Of a stretch of 62,718 nt of DNA, positions 34,007-47,588 are shown in pieces. How positions within the stretch are numbered: position 1 is the first letter of the stretch; each line of letters opens with the position of its first letter. This DNA comes from Sphingobium sp. (GTDB taxonomy: Bacteria > Pseudomonadota > Alphaproteobacteria > Sphingomonadales > Sphingomonadaceae), in NCBI GenBank assembly GCA_017744605.1, contig JAGIAZ010000017.1, forward strand, positions 1 to 62,718, read 5' to 3'. A program made the translations under genes and the position numbers. Below the pieces are notes generated by a model, which was given only the letters and a program-made list of their open reading frames with translations, was not told the DNA's origin and searched no databases.

Positions 34007-35133
34007 AGCAGCACCATATGATCGCGATGGACGATGGCGGCGCGAGGTGTGCCGCCGAGCAGCGCCGCGACATCCTCGCTGCGCTTGCCGATGATGCGCT
34101 CGGCGTCCTGGCTGTCATATTGGGCGAGGCCGCGCGCGATCACCGCGCCGTCCGGCCCGGTTATGTCGATCACGTCGCCACGCGCGTACCGGCCGTTCGT
34201 CGCGGTGATGCCGGCCGGCAGCAGGCTCCGGCCCTGGCGCAGCGCAGTGGCGGCGCCCGCGTCCACGACGAGCTGGCCCTTCACGGTCAGCCGCCCGGCC
34301 AGCCAGTCCTTGCGCGCGCCGCGCTTGGCCGAAGCGAGGAACAGGGTGCCGCGCCCGCTCTCCTGCCAATGCGCCAGCGGCGCCTCGACGCGGCCCGAGG
34401 TGATGGCGAGATGCGCGCCCGCTCCCGTGGCGATCTGCGCCGCCTGCAGCTTGGAGACCATGCCGCCCGATCCCATGCCGGACGCCGACTCGGCCGAGGC
34501 CATGGCCAGGATCTTGCCGTCGATCTTCTCGACCTGCGGCACCAGCTGCGCCTCCGGATCGCTATGCGGATTGGCGGTATAGAGCCCGTCGATGTCGGAG
34601 AGCAGCACCACCGCGTCCGCTCGCGCCGCCTGGCCGATGCGCGCGGCGAGCCGGTCGTTGTCGCCGAAGCGGATTTCCTCGGTCGCCACGCTGTCATTCT
34701 CGTTGACCACCGGCACCACGCCGAGGCCGATCAGCCGTTCCAAAGTCGCCGACGCATTGAGATAGCGCCGCCGGTCCTCGAGATCGCCCAAGGTCACCAG
34801 CATCTGCGCCGCCGCGATATTGTGATCGCCAAGCAGGTCCGCCCACACCTGGCTGAGCGCGATCTGGCCGACCGCCGCCGCCGCCTGCGCATCCTCCAGC
34901 GTCGCCCGACCGCCCTTGGGCAGGCCGAGCCGCCGCGCGCCGAGCGCGATCGAGCCCGAGGACACCACGACGATCTGCTGCCCCGCCGCGCGCCGCGCCG
35001 CCAGCTCCGCCACCAGGCTCGCCAGCCAGTCGCGCCGCACCGAGCCGTCCTTGGCGACAAGCAGCGCCGAGCCCACTTTGACGATGAGGCGCTTGATCTG
35101 CGCGGGAGGGAAACCTGTAAGTTCGCGTGTCAC
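34003..35133 (-). CDS. proB: Glutamate 5-kinase
   Basis: Phosphorylates glutamate with ATP in the first step of proline synthesis; cytosolic. The 376-residue product has an amino acid kinase domain (KRLIVKVGSALLVAKDGSV near 14, VVVSSGSIALGARRLGL near 48, VVPVVNENDSVATEEIRFGD near 130) and a C-terminal PUA domain (about 270-376, around GRSLLPAGITATNGRYARGD). The ORF can be read from a TTG at 35148, but GTG at 35131-35133 has AGGG at good spacing. obgE is 135 bases upstream, separated by a palindrome, and cerR overlaps its stop. Confidence 0.94.
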   Translation of the reverse strand: MTRELTGFPPAQIKRLIVKVGSALLVAKDGSVRRDWLASLVAELAARRAAGQQIVVVSSGSIALGARRLGLPKGGRATLEDAQAAAAVGQIALSQVWADLLGDHNIAAAQMLVTLGDLEDRRRYLNASATLERLIGLGVVPVVNENDSVATEEIRFGDNDRLAARIGQAARADAVVLLSDIDGLYTANPHSDPEAQLVPQVEKIDGKILAMASAESASGMGSGGMVSKLQAAQIATGAGAHLAITSGRVEAPLAHWQESGRGTLFLASAKRGARKDWLAGRLTVKGQLVVDAGAATALRQGRSLLPAGITATNGRYARGDVIDITGPDGAVIARGLAQYDSQDAERIIGKRSEDVAALLGGTPRAAIVHRDHMVLL

Positions 35134-35152
35134 GTCAGAACCCTGCAAAGAT

Positions 35153-35245
35153 CCGTTCGTCCTGAGCCTGTCGAAGGACGTTCTCTTCCTTCTTATCCAC
35201 GTTTCAGGATAAGGGAACGTGCTTCGACAGGCTCAGCACGAACGG
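35153..35245. repeat. Intergenic palindrome, CCGTTCGTCCTGAGCCTGTC family
   Basis: CCGTTCGTCCTGAGCCTGTC (from 35154) faces GACAGGCTCAGCACGAACGG (35226-35245), and in the centre CTTATCC ACGTTTCA GGATAAG forms another hairpin. This repeat type is frequent between sphingomonad genes. Here it separates obgE from proB. Confidence 0.85.
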
Positions 35246-35268
35246 TGTTTTCGGGAGCTGGATAAAGC

Positions 35269-36532
<1,264 letters not shown>

Positions 36533-36533
36533 T

Positions 36534-36932
36534 TTATTTTTTCCGCCACCGCGACATGGTGATCCCGATCTTCTCATGCCGCTCGGAGAGCGCCAGCTTG
36601 ACGATCTTCACCGTCACATGGCGCGACTTCTCATCCTGCAGGAAGACGGTGTCGATGATATGGTCCGCTACCGCCTCGATCAGCGTGAAATGCTGGCCGC
36701 GGGTGAGCGCCGTGGTCGCGGCGTGCTTCAGGTCCATATAGTTCTTGGATATGGTGAGGGGCGCGTCCGGGTCGTAATGGCGTGCGCAGTCGAGCAGCAC
36801 GCGGATGCTGATGCGCAGCGGCTGCGGCAGGTGAGTCTCCTCCGAGTAGATACCGGTCAGGACATCCACTTCCAGATCCTCGATCTCGAGCACCAGCATG
36901 TCGTCCAGCGTGCCCGGTCCAGCTTGGGTCAT
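36534..36932 (-). CDS. folB: Dihydroneopterin aldolase-like protein
   Basis: A 132-residue member of the tunnelling-fold family. Dihydroneopterin aldolase splits dihydroneopterin to 6-hydroxymethyl-dihydropterin in folate synthesis. The motif LEIEDLEVDVLTGIYSEET near residue 13 and the region around TLIEAVADHIIDTVF fit, with a Glu near the base of the pterin site. It is somewhat divergent, as is usual in sphingomonads. The ATG at 36930-36932 has GAGGG six bases upstream; a longer reading from 36959 is possible. No other folate gene is in the window. Confidence 0.75.
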   Translation of the reverse strand: MTQAGPGTLDDMLVLEIEDLEVDVLTGIYSEETHLPQPLRISIRVLLDCARHYDPDAPLTISKNYMDLKHAATTALTRGQHFTLIEAVADHIIDTVFLQDEKSRHVTVKIVKLALSERHEKIGITMSRWRKK

Positions 36933-37042
36933 CTGCACCCTCAACTTTGTCCTTTTCATTTGGGCGGCAGGCGCTAAAGGCCCCCGGCTCGGGCGCTATT
37001 GCCCGCTTGGAGGCAGAACGGCAAGCGGTGAACGGACAAGCG

Positions 37043-37570
37043 ATGTTTGCGATCCACAGACTGGCGGGGACGGCCGACACGGCCATCGCCGGCCTGCTCG
37101 ACGCGGCTTTCGGGCCGGATCGGCATGGACGCACCGCCTATCGCATCCGTCGCGGCATGGCCTGGCTCACCGATCTCTCCTTCGCGACCTTTGATGAAAG
37201 CGGCGCTCTGGCGGGCGTTCTGCAGAGCTGGCCGGTGGCGCTGACCGGCGCGGACGGCGCGCAGATGCCCCTGGTCATGGTCGGCCCCGTCGCGATCCGC
37301 CCGGACCTGCAGCTGCACGGCCTCGGCCGCAAGCTCATGGATCATCTCATCGCCACCGTCGACGCGCTGCCGGCCGGGGAAAGCCCGCCGCTCGCGATGA
37401 TCGGCGACCCGGACTATTACGGCCGCTTCTGGGGCTTCACCACGCAGGCGACCGGCGGCTGGGACGTGCCCGGCCCCGTCGAGCGGCATCGCCTGCTGGC
37501 GCGGGTGCCGGCGGGGATGACGTTGCCGGAAACGGGCATGATGGGCCCGCGCGAGATCGCGGCCGCCTAA
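37043..37570 (+). CDS. GNAT-family N-acetyltransferase
   Basis: A 175-residue acetyltransferase-like protein. The acetyl-CoA motif A is VGPVAIRPDLQLHGLGRKLM near residue 84, and MIGDPDYYGRFWGF near 127 matches the yhbS-like subgroup of GNAT proteins. The remaining sequence fits the family. Substrate unknown. The ATG at 37043 starts the conserved core, although the ORF is open up to 36947. It overlaps no other gene; a Nudix gene follows 81 bases later. Confidence 0.8.
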   Translation: MFAIHRLAGTADTAIAGLLDAAFGPDRHGRTAYRIRRGMAWLTDLSFATFDESGALAGVLQSWPVALTGADGAQMPLVMVGPVAIRPDLQLHGLGRKLMDHLIATVDALPAGESPPLAMIGDPDYYGRFWGFTTQATGGWDVPGPVERHRLLARVPAGMTLPETGMMGPREIAAA

Positions 37571-37651
37571 ACTCCCTCGCCCGTTTGCGGAAGAGGGCTA
37601 AAGGCCGCTCCCCCTTTGCCAAGTCCGCCCCCGCAGCCTAATGCGAAATCC

Positions 37652-38275
37652 ATGACCGCCCCGGCATCCTCCCTGCGCGCACGCCTCGCCGCGGCGCTCG
37701 TGCCGGCGCTCGACCAGCCGCAGACGCAGGACGTCTTCCTGTATACAGACCGGCCGCTGCCGGATGGGCCGTTCACGCCCGCTGCCGTGCTCATCGCCAT
37801 CACCGACCGGCCGCAGCCCGGAATGCTCTTCACCCAGCGCCACGCGAACCTGCGCCAGCACAGCGGGCAGGTCGCCTTTCCCGGCGGCCGGCTCGATCCC
37901 GAGGACGCCGACGCCATCGCCGCCGCGCTGCGCGAGGCGGAGGAGGAGATAGCCCTGCCGCGCGACGCGGTCGAGGTGATCGGCCGCTCGGACCTGTTCC
38001 GCACCGGCACCGGCTTTGCCATCGAACCCATTGTCGGCATCGTTCCCCCCGACCTGCCGCTGAGCCCGGCGCATGGCGAGGTGGACGCGATCTTCGAAGT
38101 GCCGCTCGATTATCTGCTCGACGCCAGCAATCGCGCGCTCAAGACCGTCGATTGGGAAGGCGGCAAGCGGAGCTATTACGAATTTCTCTGGGAGGAACAG
38201 CGCATCTGGGGCGTGACGGCGGCGATGCTGGTCAATCTCGCCCGGCGCATCGAGGCGGCGGGGGGACTGGCATGA
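37652..38275 (+). CDS. Nudix hydrolase, CoA pyrophosphatase type
   Basis: A 207-residue Nudix enzyme that cleaves the pyrophosphate of coenzyme A or acyl-CoA. The Nudix box occurs as GGRLDPEDADAIAAALREAE then EEIAL, preceded by the CoA-type signature RQHSGQVAFPGG. The ATG at 37652 begins MTAPASSLRARL. It overlaps the CCA-enzyme gene by four bases (ATGA), so the two are translationally coupled, although no functional link is evident. Confidence 0.88.
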   Translation: MTAPASSLRARLAAALVPALDQPQTQDVFLYTDRPLPDGPFTPAAVLIAITDRPQPGMLFTQRHANLRQHSGQVAFPGGRLDPEDADAIAAALREAEEEIALPRDAVEVIGRSDLFRTGTGFAIEPIVGIVPPDLPLSPAHGEVDAIFEVPLDYLLDASNRALKTVDWEGGKRSYYEFLWEEQRIWGVTAAMLVNLARRIEAAGGLA

Positions 38276-39492
38276 AGGCGGTGTTGCCGGAGCGATTGCC
38301 CGATGCGGAGTGGCGCGCGCGCAGCGGCCTCGCGCGCCTGTGCGCGGTGCTGGGCGCGGGCGAGGGGCAGGCGCGTTTCGTCGGCGGCGCGGTGCGCGAC
38401 GGCCTGCTTGGCATTCCGGTCAAGGATGTCGACATCGCGACCGTGCACTTGCCCGAGGCGGTGGTGGAGCGCGTGACCGGCGCCGGCTTCAAGGCCGTGC
38501 CGACGGGCATCGCACATGGCACGGTGACCGCCGTGGTCCATGGCTGGCCGGTTGAGATCACCACGCTGCGTCGCGACGTCTCGACCGACGGCCGGCGGGC
38601 GACGGTCGCCTTCGGCACGGACTGGCGCGAGGACGCCGCCCGGCGCGACTTCACGATGAACGCGCTCTATGCCGATCCGGTCGATGGCACGCTGTTCGAC
38701 TATTTCGGTGGTCTCGACGATCTCGCCGCCCATCGCGTGCGCTTCATCGGCGATCCCCACGCGCGCATTGGCGAGGATCACCTGCGTATTCTGCGCTATT
38801 TCCGCTTCACCGCCCGCTTCGGGACCGTCGACCGGGCGAGCGCGGACTATCGCGCCTGCGTGGATCGTGCGACCAGCTTGATGGCGCTCTCCCGCGAGCG
38901 CATCGCCGACGAGCTGTTCAAGCTGCTCGCGCTGCCCGATCCGTCCGGCGTCGTCGCCGCGATGATCGAGGATCGCATCTTCCAGCCGGTGCTCCCGGAA
39001 ATCGGCATCGACGGCCTTGCCGTCCTGCAACGTCTCGTCGCCGCCGAGCAGGCGACCGGCACGGAGCCCGACGCGCTGCGCCGGTTGCTGGCGCTGCTTC
39101 CGCCCGACGCCGCCGTCGCCGATCAGGTCGCCGCCCGCCTGCGACTCTCCAACAAGGCGCGCGTGCGCATGACGGCGGCGCTGACGCCGCGCGACACGCC
39201 CCATGCCCGGGGCCTCGTCTATGGGATCGGCACGGCGGCGGCGATGGACCAGATTTTGCTCGGCCGCGCCTTCGATCTCGCGCAGCTCGCGGACATCGTC
39301 GACTGGACGCCGCCCAGGCTGCCGCTCTCAGGCGGAAATCTCATTGGAATGGGGCTGGAGCCGGGACCGCAGGTCGCGCGGGCCTTGCAGGCGCTGGAGA
39401 AGCAGTGGGTCGCGGCAGGCTTTCCCGGCGAGGCGGAAACCCGCGCGCTCGCGGATCAGATCCTGGTTTCCTGGCTGCGCTTGAACCAGTAG
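38272..39492 (+). CDS. cca: CCA-adding tRNA nucleotidyltransferase
   Basis: Adds or repairs the CCA end of tRNA. The 406-residue class II enzyme has the head domain RFVGGAVRDGLLGIPVKDVD with the catalytic DxD in VDIATVH, RRDFTMNALYADP, LFDYFGGLDDL and the RFTARFG segment near 180. The tail from 200 is helical. It is a single domain protein without an HD domain. Its last 37 bases overlap the 3' end of the convergent EAL gene. Confidence 0.93.
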   Translation: MKAVLPERLPDAEWRARSGLARLCAVLGAGEGQARFVGGAVRDGLLGIPVKDVDIATVHLPEAVVERVTGAGFKAVPTGIAHGTVTAVVHGWPVEITTLRRDVSTDGRRATVAFGTDWREDAARRDFTMNALYADPVDGTLFDYFGGLDDLAAHRVRFIGDPHARIGEDHLRILRYFRFTARFGTVDRASADYRACVDRATSLMALSRERIADELFKLLALPDPSGVVAAMIEDRIFQPVLPEIGIDGLAVLQRLVAAEQATGTEPDALRRLLALLPPDAAVADQVAARLRLSNKARVRMTAALTPRDTPHARGLVYGIGTAAAMDQILLGRAFDLAQLADIVDWTPPRLPLSGGNLIGMGLEPGPQVARALQALEKQWVAAGFPGEAETRALADQILVSWLRLNQ

Positions 39493-41240
39493 TTGAACGC
39501 GTCGGTCGGGGCCAGCGGCTTGGCGAAGAAATAGCCTTGGCCATAATGGCAGCCGAGCTGGCGCAGCTCCTCGGCCATGGCCTTTTCCTCGATGCCTTCC
39601 GCCGTCGTCTTCATGCCGAGCGCGCCAGCGAGGCTGATGATCGCGCGGATGAGGGCGATCTTGTCGGTGTTGCCGATCATGTCCTTGACGAAGCTGCGAT
39701 CGATCTTGAGCACGTCGATCGGCAGCGCCTGCAGGCTGGCGAGGTTCGAGAAGCCGGTGCCGAAATCGTCCATGGCGACGGTCACGTCCATCGCCTGCAG
39801 CGCCCCGAGCAACTGGCGGGTCTTGTCCGGGTCGCTGATCAATGCGCTCTCGGTGAGTTCGATGGTGAGGCGCTTGCCATCGATGCCTGAGTAGCGCAGC
39901 GCCTCCTCGACCGCACGCGGCACGTTGTCGCGCACCATCTGCACCGGCGAGAGGTTGACGTTCATCGTGATTGGCAACTGCTCGCCATGCTGGCGGTCCC
40001 AGTTGGCCATGGTCTGGGTGCATTCGCACAGCGCCCAGCGGCCGAGCGGCACGATCAGGCCCGATTCCTCGGCCACGGGGATGAATTCGGTCGGCGAGAC
40101 GGGGCCAAGCACCGGGTCGTTCCAGCGGCACAGCGCCTCGAAGCCCTTCACCGATCCATCTTCGAGGTTGATGAGTGGCTGGAAGGCGAGTTCGAGCGCG
40201 CCCGCCTCGATGGCTTCGCGCAGGCGGTTCTCCAGCGTGAAGCGCTTCAGCGCCTCGCGAAGCACGTGGGCGCGGTAGACTTCCAGGGCGCCGGAGCGCT
40301 TGGCGCGCTTCACCGCCGCCTGGGCCTGGCGGAGCAGGTTCTCGGCGTCGCCATCGGCCTCCTGCGCCAGCGCGCAGCCGACGGCGACCTCGACGCTGAT
40401 CAGATAGGAGGAGAGGCGGATCGGCGATTCGAACGCCTTGCGGACGCGCTCGGCGATCTGCAGCACTTCGGACAATCCATGGCCGACATGGGCGAAGATC
40501 GCGAATTCATTGCCGCCGATTCGGGCCAGGATATCGCCGGCGCGCAGCACCGACTTCACGCGGCGCGCCACCGTGATGATCAGCTCATCGCCCGCCATGG
40601 CGCCCAGCGATTCGTTGATACGGCTGAAGCGGACGAGATCGAGCGCGATGACCGCGTAATTCGCCTTCTTCTGGTCGCCGTCCAGTTCGTCCAGCAGGCC
40701 CTCGATCTGCTCGACGAAGCCGATTCGATTCGGAAGCGAGGTCAGGCTGTCGGTCAGCAGCTCCTTGCGGAGGGTGCTTTCGGCCTTTCGCTCGCTGGTC
40801 CGGTCGGTCGCGGCGAGCAGCAGAAGCGATTCGTCGCCGTCGCTGCCTTCGACCCAAGTGAGCGAGCAGCTATAGACTCGGGTGCCGAGCTGGCCCTGGA
40901 ATTCGATCTCGAAACGGTCTGACGGGCGGCGCGACTGGAACATCGCCTCGGCCCGTTCGCGCCAGTCATGCTGGCGGCTGGCGCGCCGCTCGACCTGATG
41001 CCGATTGCCCTGCATCTCGTCGAAAAACTGACCAAATTCGTGATTTTCCGCGAGAATATCGATCCGGTCGGATTGCCGGTGAAGCAGCGCCGCGGGGTAG
41101 GGCAGAGCCTGAAGCAACGCGCCATAGCCGCCCGCCTGCGCACCCGGATGTATGCCAATCCGACGCGCAGCCGTACGCTTGGCCGCAGGTGCGACCAGGG
41201 GCGTAGAATCATTAGCGCTGCTTTTTGCGCGGGCTGTCAT
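39456..41240 (-). CDS. EAL-domain protein with degenerate GGDEF (c-di-GMP phosphodiesterase)
   Basis: A 594-residue cytosolic signalling protein. Residues 1-165 include a PAS-like region (ALPYPAALLHRQSDRIDILA). The GGDEF domain (about 170-330) reads ARIGGNEFAIF: GGNEF in place of GG[D/E]EF, so cyclase activity is doubtful though GTP may bind. The EAL domain (about 345-590) keeps the catalytic residues: GFEALCRW, MNVNLSP, IELTESAL, AMDDFGTGFSN, VLKIDRSFV and TTAEGIEE. It should therefore hydrolyse cyclic di-GMP. No membrane helix is visible. The 3' end runs 37 bases into the cca gene. Confidence 0.88.
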   Translation of the reverse strand: MTARAKSSANDSTPLVAPAAKRTAARRIGIHPGAQAGGYGALLQALPYPAALLHRQSDRIDILAENHEFGQFFDEMQGNRHQVERRASRQHDWRERAEAMFQSRRPSDRFEIEFQGQLGTRVYSCSLTWVEGSDGDESLLLLAATDRTSERKAESTLRKELLTDSLTSLPNRIGFVEQIEGLLDELDGDQKKANYAVIALDLVRFSRINESLGAMAGDELIITVARRVKSVLRAGDILARIGGNEFAIFAHVGHGLSEVLQIAERVRKAFESPIRLSSYLISVEVAVGCALAQEADGDAENLLRQAQAAVKRAKRSGALEVYRAHVLREALKRFTLENRLREAIEAGALELAFQPLINLEDGSVKGFEALCRWNDPVLGPVSPTEFIPVAEESGLIVPLGRWALCECTQTMANWDRQHGEQLPITMNVNLSPVQMVRDNVPRAVEEALRYSGIDGKRLTIELTESALISDPDKTRQLLGALQAMDVTVAMDDFGTGFSNLASLQALPIDVLKIDRSFVKDMIGNTDKIALIRAIISLAGALGMKTTAEGIEEKAMAEELRQLGCHYGQGYFFAKPLAPTDAFNYWFKRSQETRI

Positions 41241-41345
41241 GCGACCGGCATAATCGGTCCATGGTAAACGAAGGCTAAATCAAGGCTTTTTCGTGCGTCG
41301 AGCCGAACCGGAGGAGCCGCCGGGAATGCCTATTGTCCGAATCGG

Positions 41346-43640
41346 TTAGCCGAACTGGTTGTCGCGCGGGAAGCCGTTGGGCGGCATGCGCCCGGCCGCG
41401 CCCCGGGCTGCGCGCCAGGGAAGCAGGTCGGTCTCGGTGCGGGTGCGCCCGCTTTCGCCGCCCATCGTCCAGCTCAGGCCCTGGGCCATGACGAGGCCGG
41501 TGGCGTCGGACAGGCCGCCATCCTTGTAGCGCTGCAGCGTCACGCCCTGGCCCCGCGTCATCTCGGGCAGCTCGGAGAGCGGGAAGATGACCAGCTTGCG
41601 ATTGTCGCCGATCACCGCGACGGCGTCGTCCTGGGCCCCCAGCGGCCGCACGATCTTGAGCGCCGCCTTGTCCTTGAGGTTCACCACCTGGCGGCCCTTG
41701 CGCGTCTCGGCGATGATCTCCGCGACCGGCGCCACGAAGCCGCGCCCGTCGCTCGCCGCGAGGAGGAGCTTCGTATCCATGCGCGCGGGCAGCAAGGCGA
41801 CGATGCCGGTCTCGTTGGCAAGGTCGATCATCAGGCGCACCGGTTCGCCGAAACCGCGCCCGCCCGGCAGCTTGTCCGCGCCCAGCGTGTAGAAGCGACC
41901 GTCCGACCCCGCGAGCAGGATCTTGTCGGTGGTCTGGGCGTGGAAGGCGAAGGCTGGGCCGTCGCCCTCCTTGAACTTGAGCGTCTCGGTCCCGGCGAGG
42001 TCGACATGGCCCTTCATCGCGCGGATCCAGCCGCGCTGGGACATGATGACGGTGATCGGCTCGCGCTCGATCATCGCCTCGAGCGGGATCTCGCGTGCGA
42101 CCGCCGCTTCCTCCAGGCTGGTGCGGCGCTTGCCGATGCCGCTTTCGGGGCCATAGCGCTTGCGCAGGTCGGCAAGGTCCCGCTTGAGCCGGGTCCGCTG
42201 CCGCGCCGGCGAATCGAGCAGCTTCTGCAGATCCTCGCGCTCGGCGGTCAGTTCCTTATGCTCCTTGCGCAGTTCCATTTCCTCGAGGCGGCGCAAGCTG
42301 CGCAGCCGCATGTTGAGGATCGCCTCGGCCTGTCGATCGGTCAGGCTGAACTCGGCCATCATCACCGGCTTGGGCTCGTCCTCGGTCCGAATGATCTCGA
42401 TCACCCGGTCGAGGTTCAGATAGGCGATGATGTAGCCGTCGAGCAGCTCGAGCCGGTTGTCGATCTGGCCGATGCGGAAAGCGGAGCGGCGGACCAGCAC
42501 CTCGATCTGGTGGGTGAGCCAGTTGGTGAGCACTTCGCGCACGCCCATGACGCGCGGCGTGCGGCTGGCGTCGAGCACGTTCAGATTGAGCGGGAAGCGG
42601 TTCTCCAGGTCCGTCATGCGGAACAGGCCGTCCATCAACACCTGAGGATCGACGGTGCGCGCGCGCGGCTCGATGACGATGCGCAGCTGTTCGTCCGATT
42701 CATCGCGAATGTCGGCGAGGATGGGCAGCTTCTTGTCGGCGATAAGCTGGGCGACCTGTTCGATCAGCTTGCCCTTGGCGACGCCATAGGGGATTTCGTC
42801 GATGACGGTGATCCAGGTGCCGCGGCCTTCGTCCTCCTTATGCCAGCGTGCGCGGACACGCATCGATCCGCGCCCGGTCGCATAAGCCTCGGAGATGACA
42901 TGCGCCGGATCGACCAGGATGCCGCCCGTCGGGAAGTCGGGCCCCTGGATGATCTGCATGATCGCGTCATGATCGGCCTCGGGTTGCTCGATGAGCAGCG
43001 TCGCGGCATCGATGACTTCCGCCACATTGTGCGGCGGGATGCTGGTCGCCATGCCGACCGCGATGCCGGCCGCGCCATTGGCGAGCAGGTTGGGGAACAG
43101 GCCGGGGAAGACCTCGGGCTCTTCCTCCTCGCCATTATAGGTCGACTTGAAATCGACCGTGCCCTGGTCGAGCCCGGCCATGAGGTCGGCCGCGGCCTGG
43201 GTGAGCCGCGCTTCGGTGTAGCGCATGGCCGCGGCGTTATCGCCGTCGATATTGCCGAAATTGCCCTGGCCGTCGACCAAAGGCATGCGCGTCGAGAAGG
43301 TCTGAGCCAGGCGCACCATGGCGTCGTAGACCGAGACCTCGCCATGCGGGTGATATTTGCCCGTCGCGTCGCCCACCACGCGCTGGCACTTCTTGTACGT
43401 CGTCGTGTTGCGCTCGGGATTGGCGACGAGAATGTCCGGATTGGCGCCCGACGGTTCGAGACGCAGCTGCCGCATCGCCCAGAGCAGGCGGCGGTGCACC
43501 GGCTTCAGCCCGTCGCGCAGGTCCGGGAGCGAGCGCGCCGTGATCGTGGAGAGCGCATAGACAAGATAACGCTCGGACAGGGCGGAATCGAACGGACGGT
43601 CGCTGACGCCCTGGGGCGCCTGGGGAAGATCGGTCATCAT
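41346..43640 (-). CDS. parC: DNA topoisomerase IV subunit A
   Basis: Cuts and rejoins both DNA strands to separate daughter chromosomes, with ParE; 764 residues. The N-terminus ([20 protein letters not shown] near 38) and the active-site tyrosine Y141 in [11 protein letters not shown] are clear. The quinolone region reads [15 protein letters not shown]: the position of E. coli Ser80 is Val102 and that of Glu84 is Asp106. The C-terminal domain has the expected short beta-pinwheel ([15 protein letters not shown]). Two ATGs in a row start it (43640 and 43637). Confidence 0.93.
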   Translation of the reverse strand: MMTDLPQAPQGVSDRPFDSALSERYLVYALSTITARSLPDLRDGLKPVHRRLLWAMRQLRLEPSGANPDILVANPERNTTTYKKCQRVVGDATGKYHPHGEVSVYDAMVRLAQTFSTRMPLVDGQGNFGNIDGDNAAAMRYTEARLTQAAADLMAGLDQGTVDFKSTYNGEEEEPEVFPGLFPNLLANGAAGIAVGMATSIPPHNVAEVIDAATLLIEQPEADHDAIMQIIQGPDFPTGGILVDPAHVISEAYATGRGSMRVRARWHKEDEGRGTWITVIDEIPYGVAKGKLIEQVAQLIADKKLPILADIRDESDEQLRIVIEPRARTVDPQVLMDGLFRMTDLENRFPLNLNVLDASRTPRVMGVREVLTNWLTHQIEVLVRRSAFRIGQIDNRLELLDGYIIAYLNLDRVIEIIRTEDEPKPVMMAEFSLTDRQAEAILNMRLRSLRRLEEMELRKEHKELTAEREDLQKLLDSPARQRTRLKRDLADLRKRYGPESGIGKRRTSLEEAAVAREIPLEAMIEREPITVIMSQRGWIRAMKGHVDLAGTETLKFKEGDGPAFAFHAQTTDKILLAGSDGRFYTLGADKLPGGRGFGEPVRLMIDLANETGIVALLPARMDTKLLLAASDGRGFVAPVAEIIAETRKGRQVVNLKDKAALKIVRPLGAQDDAVAVIGDNRKLVIFPLSELPEMTRGQGVTLQRYKDGGLSDATGLVMAQGLSWTMGGESGRTRTETDLLPWRAARGAAGRMPPNGFPRDNQFG

Positions 43641-43942
43641 CGGCGATTAGCAAGCGACAGGGCGCTTGGGTAGGGGCGACGCGGCCCGAGCGCCGCCGGG
43701 CGCACCAGGCCCGGAACTTCCCAAAAGTAACGACACGCCCCCGTTACCTTCCGCTCCCTCACCTTTCGCCACGGCGTGTTTTGCGCTCCGGCAGGGCACC
43801 CCGGGGAGATGCGAAAGAGGGCCATGACGGGCTTCATGCCATGCCGGGCGGCCTGTAGGACAGAGCCTCCGTTGCCAAGAACCCCGAAAGCCGACATGCT
43901 CGCTCGCAGAGACTTTCGAGCAGTCTGCTCCGGGGGAAGCAT
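43641..43942. other. Divergent intergenic region, no gene seen
   Basis: These 302 bases between parC and the amidohydrolase gene contain no reading frame with a plausible start and composition. The stretch GAAAGTCTCTGCGAGCGAGC on the minus strand near 43900 and the complementary CTCGCTCGCAGAGACTTTCG form an obvious pairing only with themselves. No promoter was convincing. Confidence 0.4.
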
Positions 43943-46485
<2,543 letters not shown>

Positions 46486-46489
<4 letters not shown>

Positions 46490-47034
46490 CGGACAGGTTC
46501 GAGTATCCAACCGAGCGGCTGGTCCTGCGGGACTGGCGCGACGCGGATCTCGCGCCCTTCTTCGCCATGTGCAGCGATCCACGGGTCATGGAATTTCTGG
46601 GAGCGCCATCGACGGAGGTTGAGTGCGCCGCCGGCATCGCCCGCCAGCGCGCGGGCCAGGCCGAGCGTGGCCACTGTTTCTGGGCGGTCGAGCGTAAGGA
46701 GGACGGCGCTTTTCTGGGCTTTTGCGGCATCAAGCCCGGCATGGCGGACACGCCGATCGAGGGCAGGCTGGAAATCGGCTGGCGGCTGCGCTTCGACGCC
46801 TGGGGCCGGGGCTATGCGCGCGAGGCGGCGCAGGCGAGCCTCGACTGGGCCTGGGGGAACCTTCCCGACGAGCGGGCCTGGGCCATTACCGCGATGGGCA
46901 ACAGCCGCAGCTGGGGCCTGATGGAGCGGCTCGGCATGACGCGCCACGCCGACCTCGATTTCGACATGTCCATCCTGCCGCCGGACAGCTCGCTGCGCCG
47001 GCACATCACCTACAGCATCGGGAGACCCGCATGA
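46486..47034 (+). CDS. GNAT-family N-acetyltransferase
   Basis: A 182-residue RimJ/RimL-like acetyltransferase. It begins with GTG at 46486 within the stop of the preceding gene. PTERLVLRDWRDADLAPFFA, RFDAWGRGYAREAAQASLDW near 104 and NSRSWGLMERLGM near 144 are the family motifs. It closely resembles its upstream neighbour, and its own stop overlaps the ATG of the carbonic anhydrase gene. Substrate unknown. Confidence 0.85.
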
Positions 47035-47588
47035 CCGGTCCGCTCATCCTGCCCTTCGAGGGCAAGACACCGAAGATCCATGACACCGCCTTCATCGCGC
47101 CGAGCGCGGTGATCATCGGCGACGTCGAGATCGGGCCGCAGGCGAGCATCTGGTACAATGTCGTGGTTCGGGCGGACATCAACGCGATCCGCATCGGCGC
47201 GCGCACCAATATCCAGGACGGCAGCGTCATCCATGTTGAGAGCGATTATGGCGATGGCGGCCATCCGGCGATCATCGGCGACGACGTGCTGATCGGCCAT
47301 ATGGCGATCGTCCATGGCTGCACCTTGCTGGACCGCGCCTTCGTCGGCATGGGCGCCATCGTCATGGACGGCTGCGTGATCGAAGGGGATGCGATGCTCG
47401 CCGCCGGCGCCATGCTGACGCCGGGCAGGCGGCTGCCGTCACGCCAGCTCTGGTCCGGCCGCCCGGCCAAGTTCATGCGGGAGCTGGACGATCGGGGCAT
47501 CGCCGAAATGCAGCGCGGCGTGACCAGCTACGTCCACGAAGCCCCGCTGCACGCCAAGGCGCTCAGGGATTTGAAAGCGTCTTCCTGA
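47031..47588 (+). CDS. Gamma carbonic anhydrase-like protein
   Basis: A 185-residue left-handed beta-helix trimer with hexapeptide repeats (SAVIIGDVEIGPQASIWYNV, ARTNIQDGSVIHVE). The zinc ligands of gamma carbonic anhydrases are present: His in GSVIHVESD, then GHMAIVHGC. It also has the conserved VRADINAIRIGARTN segment. It likely interconverts CO2 and bicarbonate or binds CoA. It starts at ATGA overlapping the upstream gene, and ends overlapping the convergent gene at 47563. Confidence 0.88.
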   Translation: MTGPLILPFEGKTPKIHDTAFIAPSAVIIGDVEIGPQASIWYNVVVRADINAIRIGARTNIQDGSVIHVESDYGDGGHPAIIGDDVLIGHMAIVHGCTLLDRAFVGMGAIVMDGCVIEGDAMLAAGAMLTPGRRLPSRQLWSGRPAKFMRELDDRGIAEMQRGVTSYVHEAPLHAKALRDLKASS

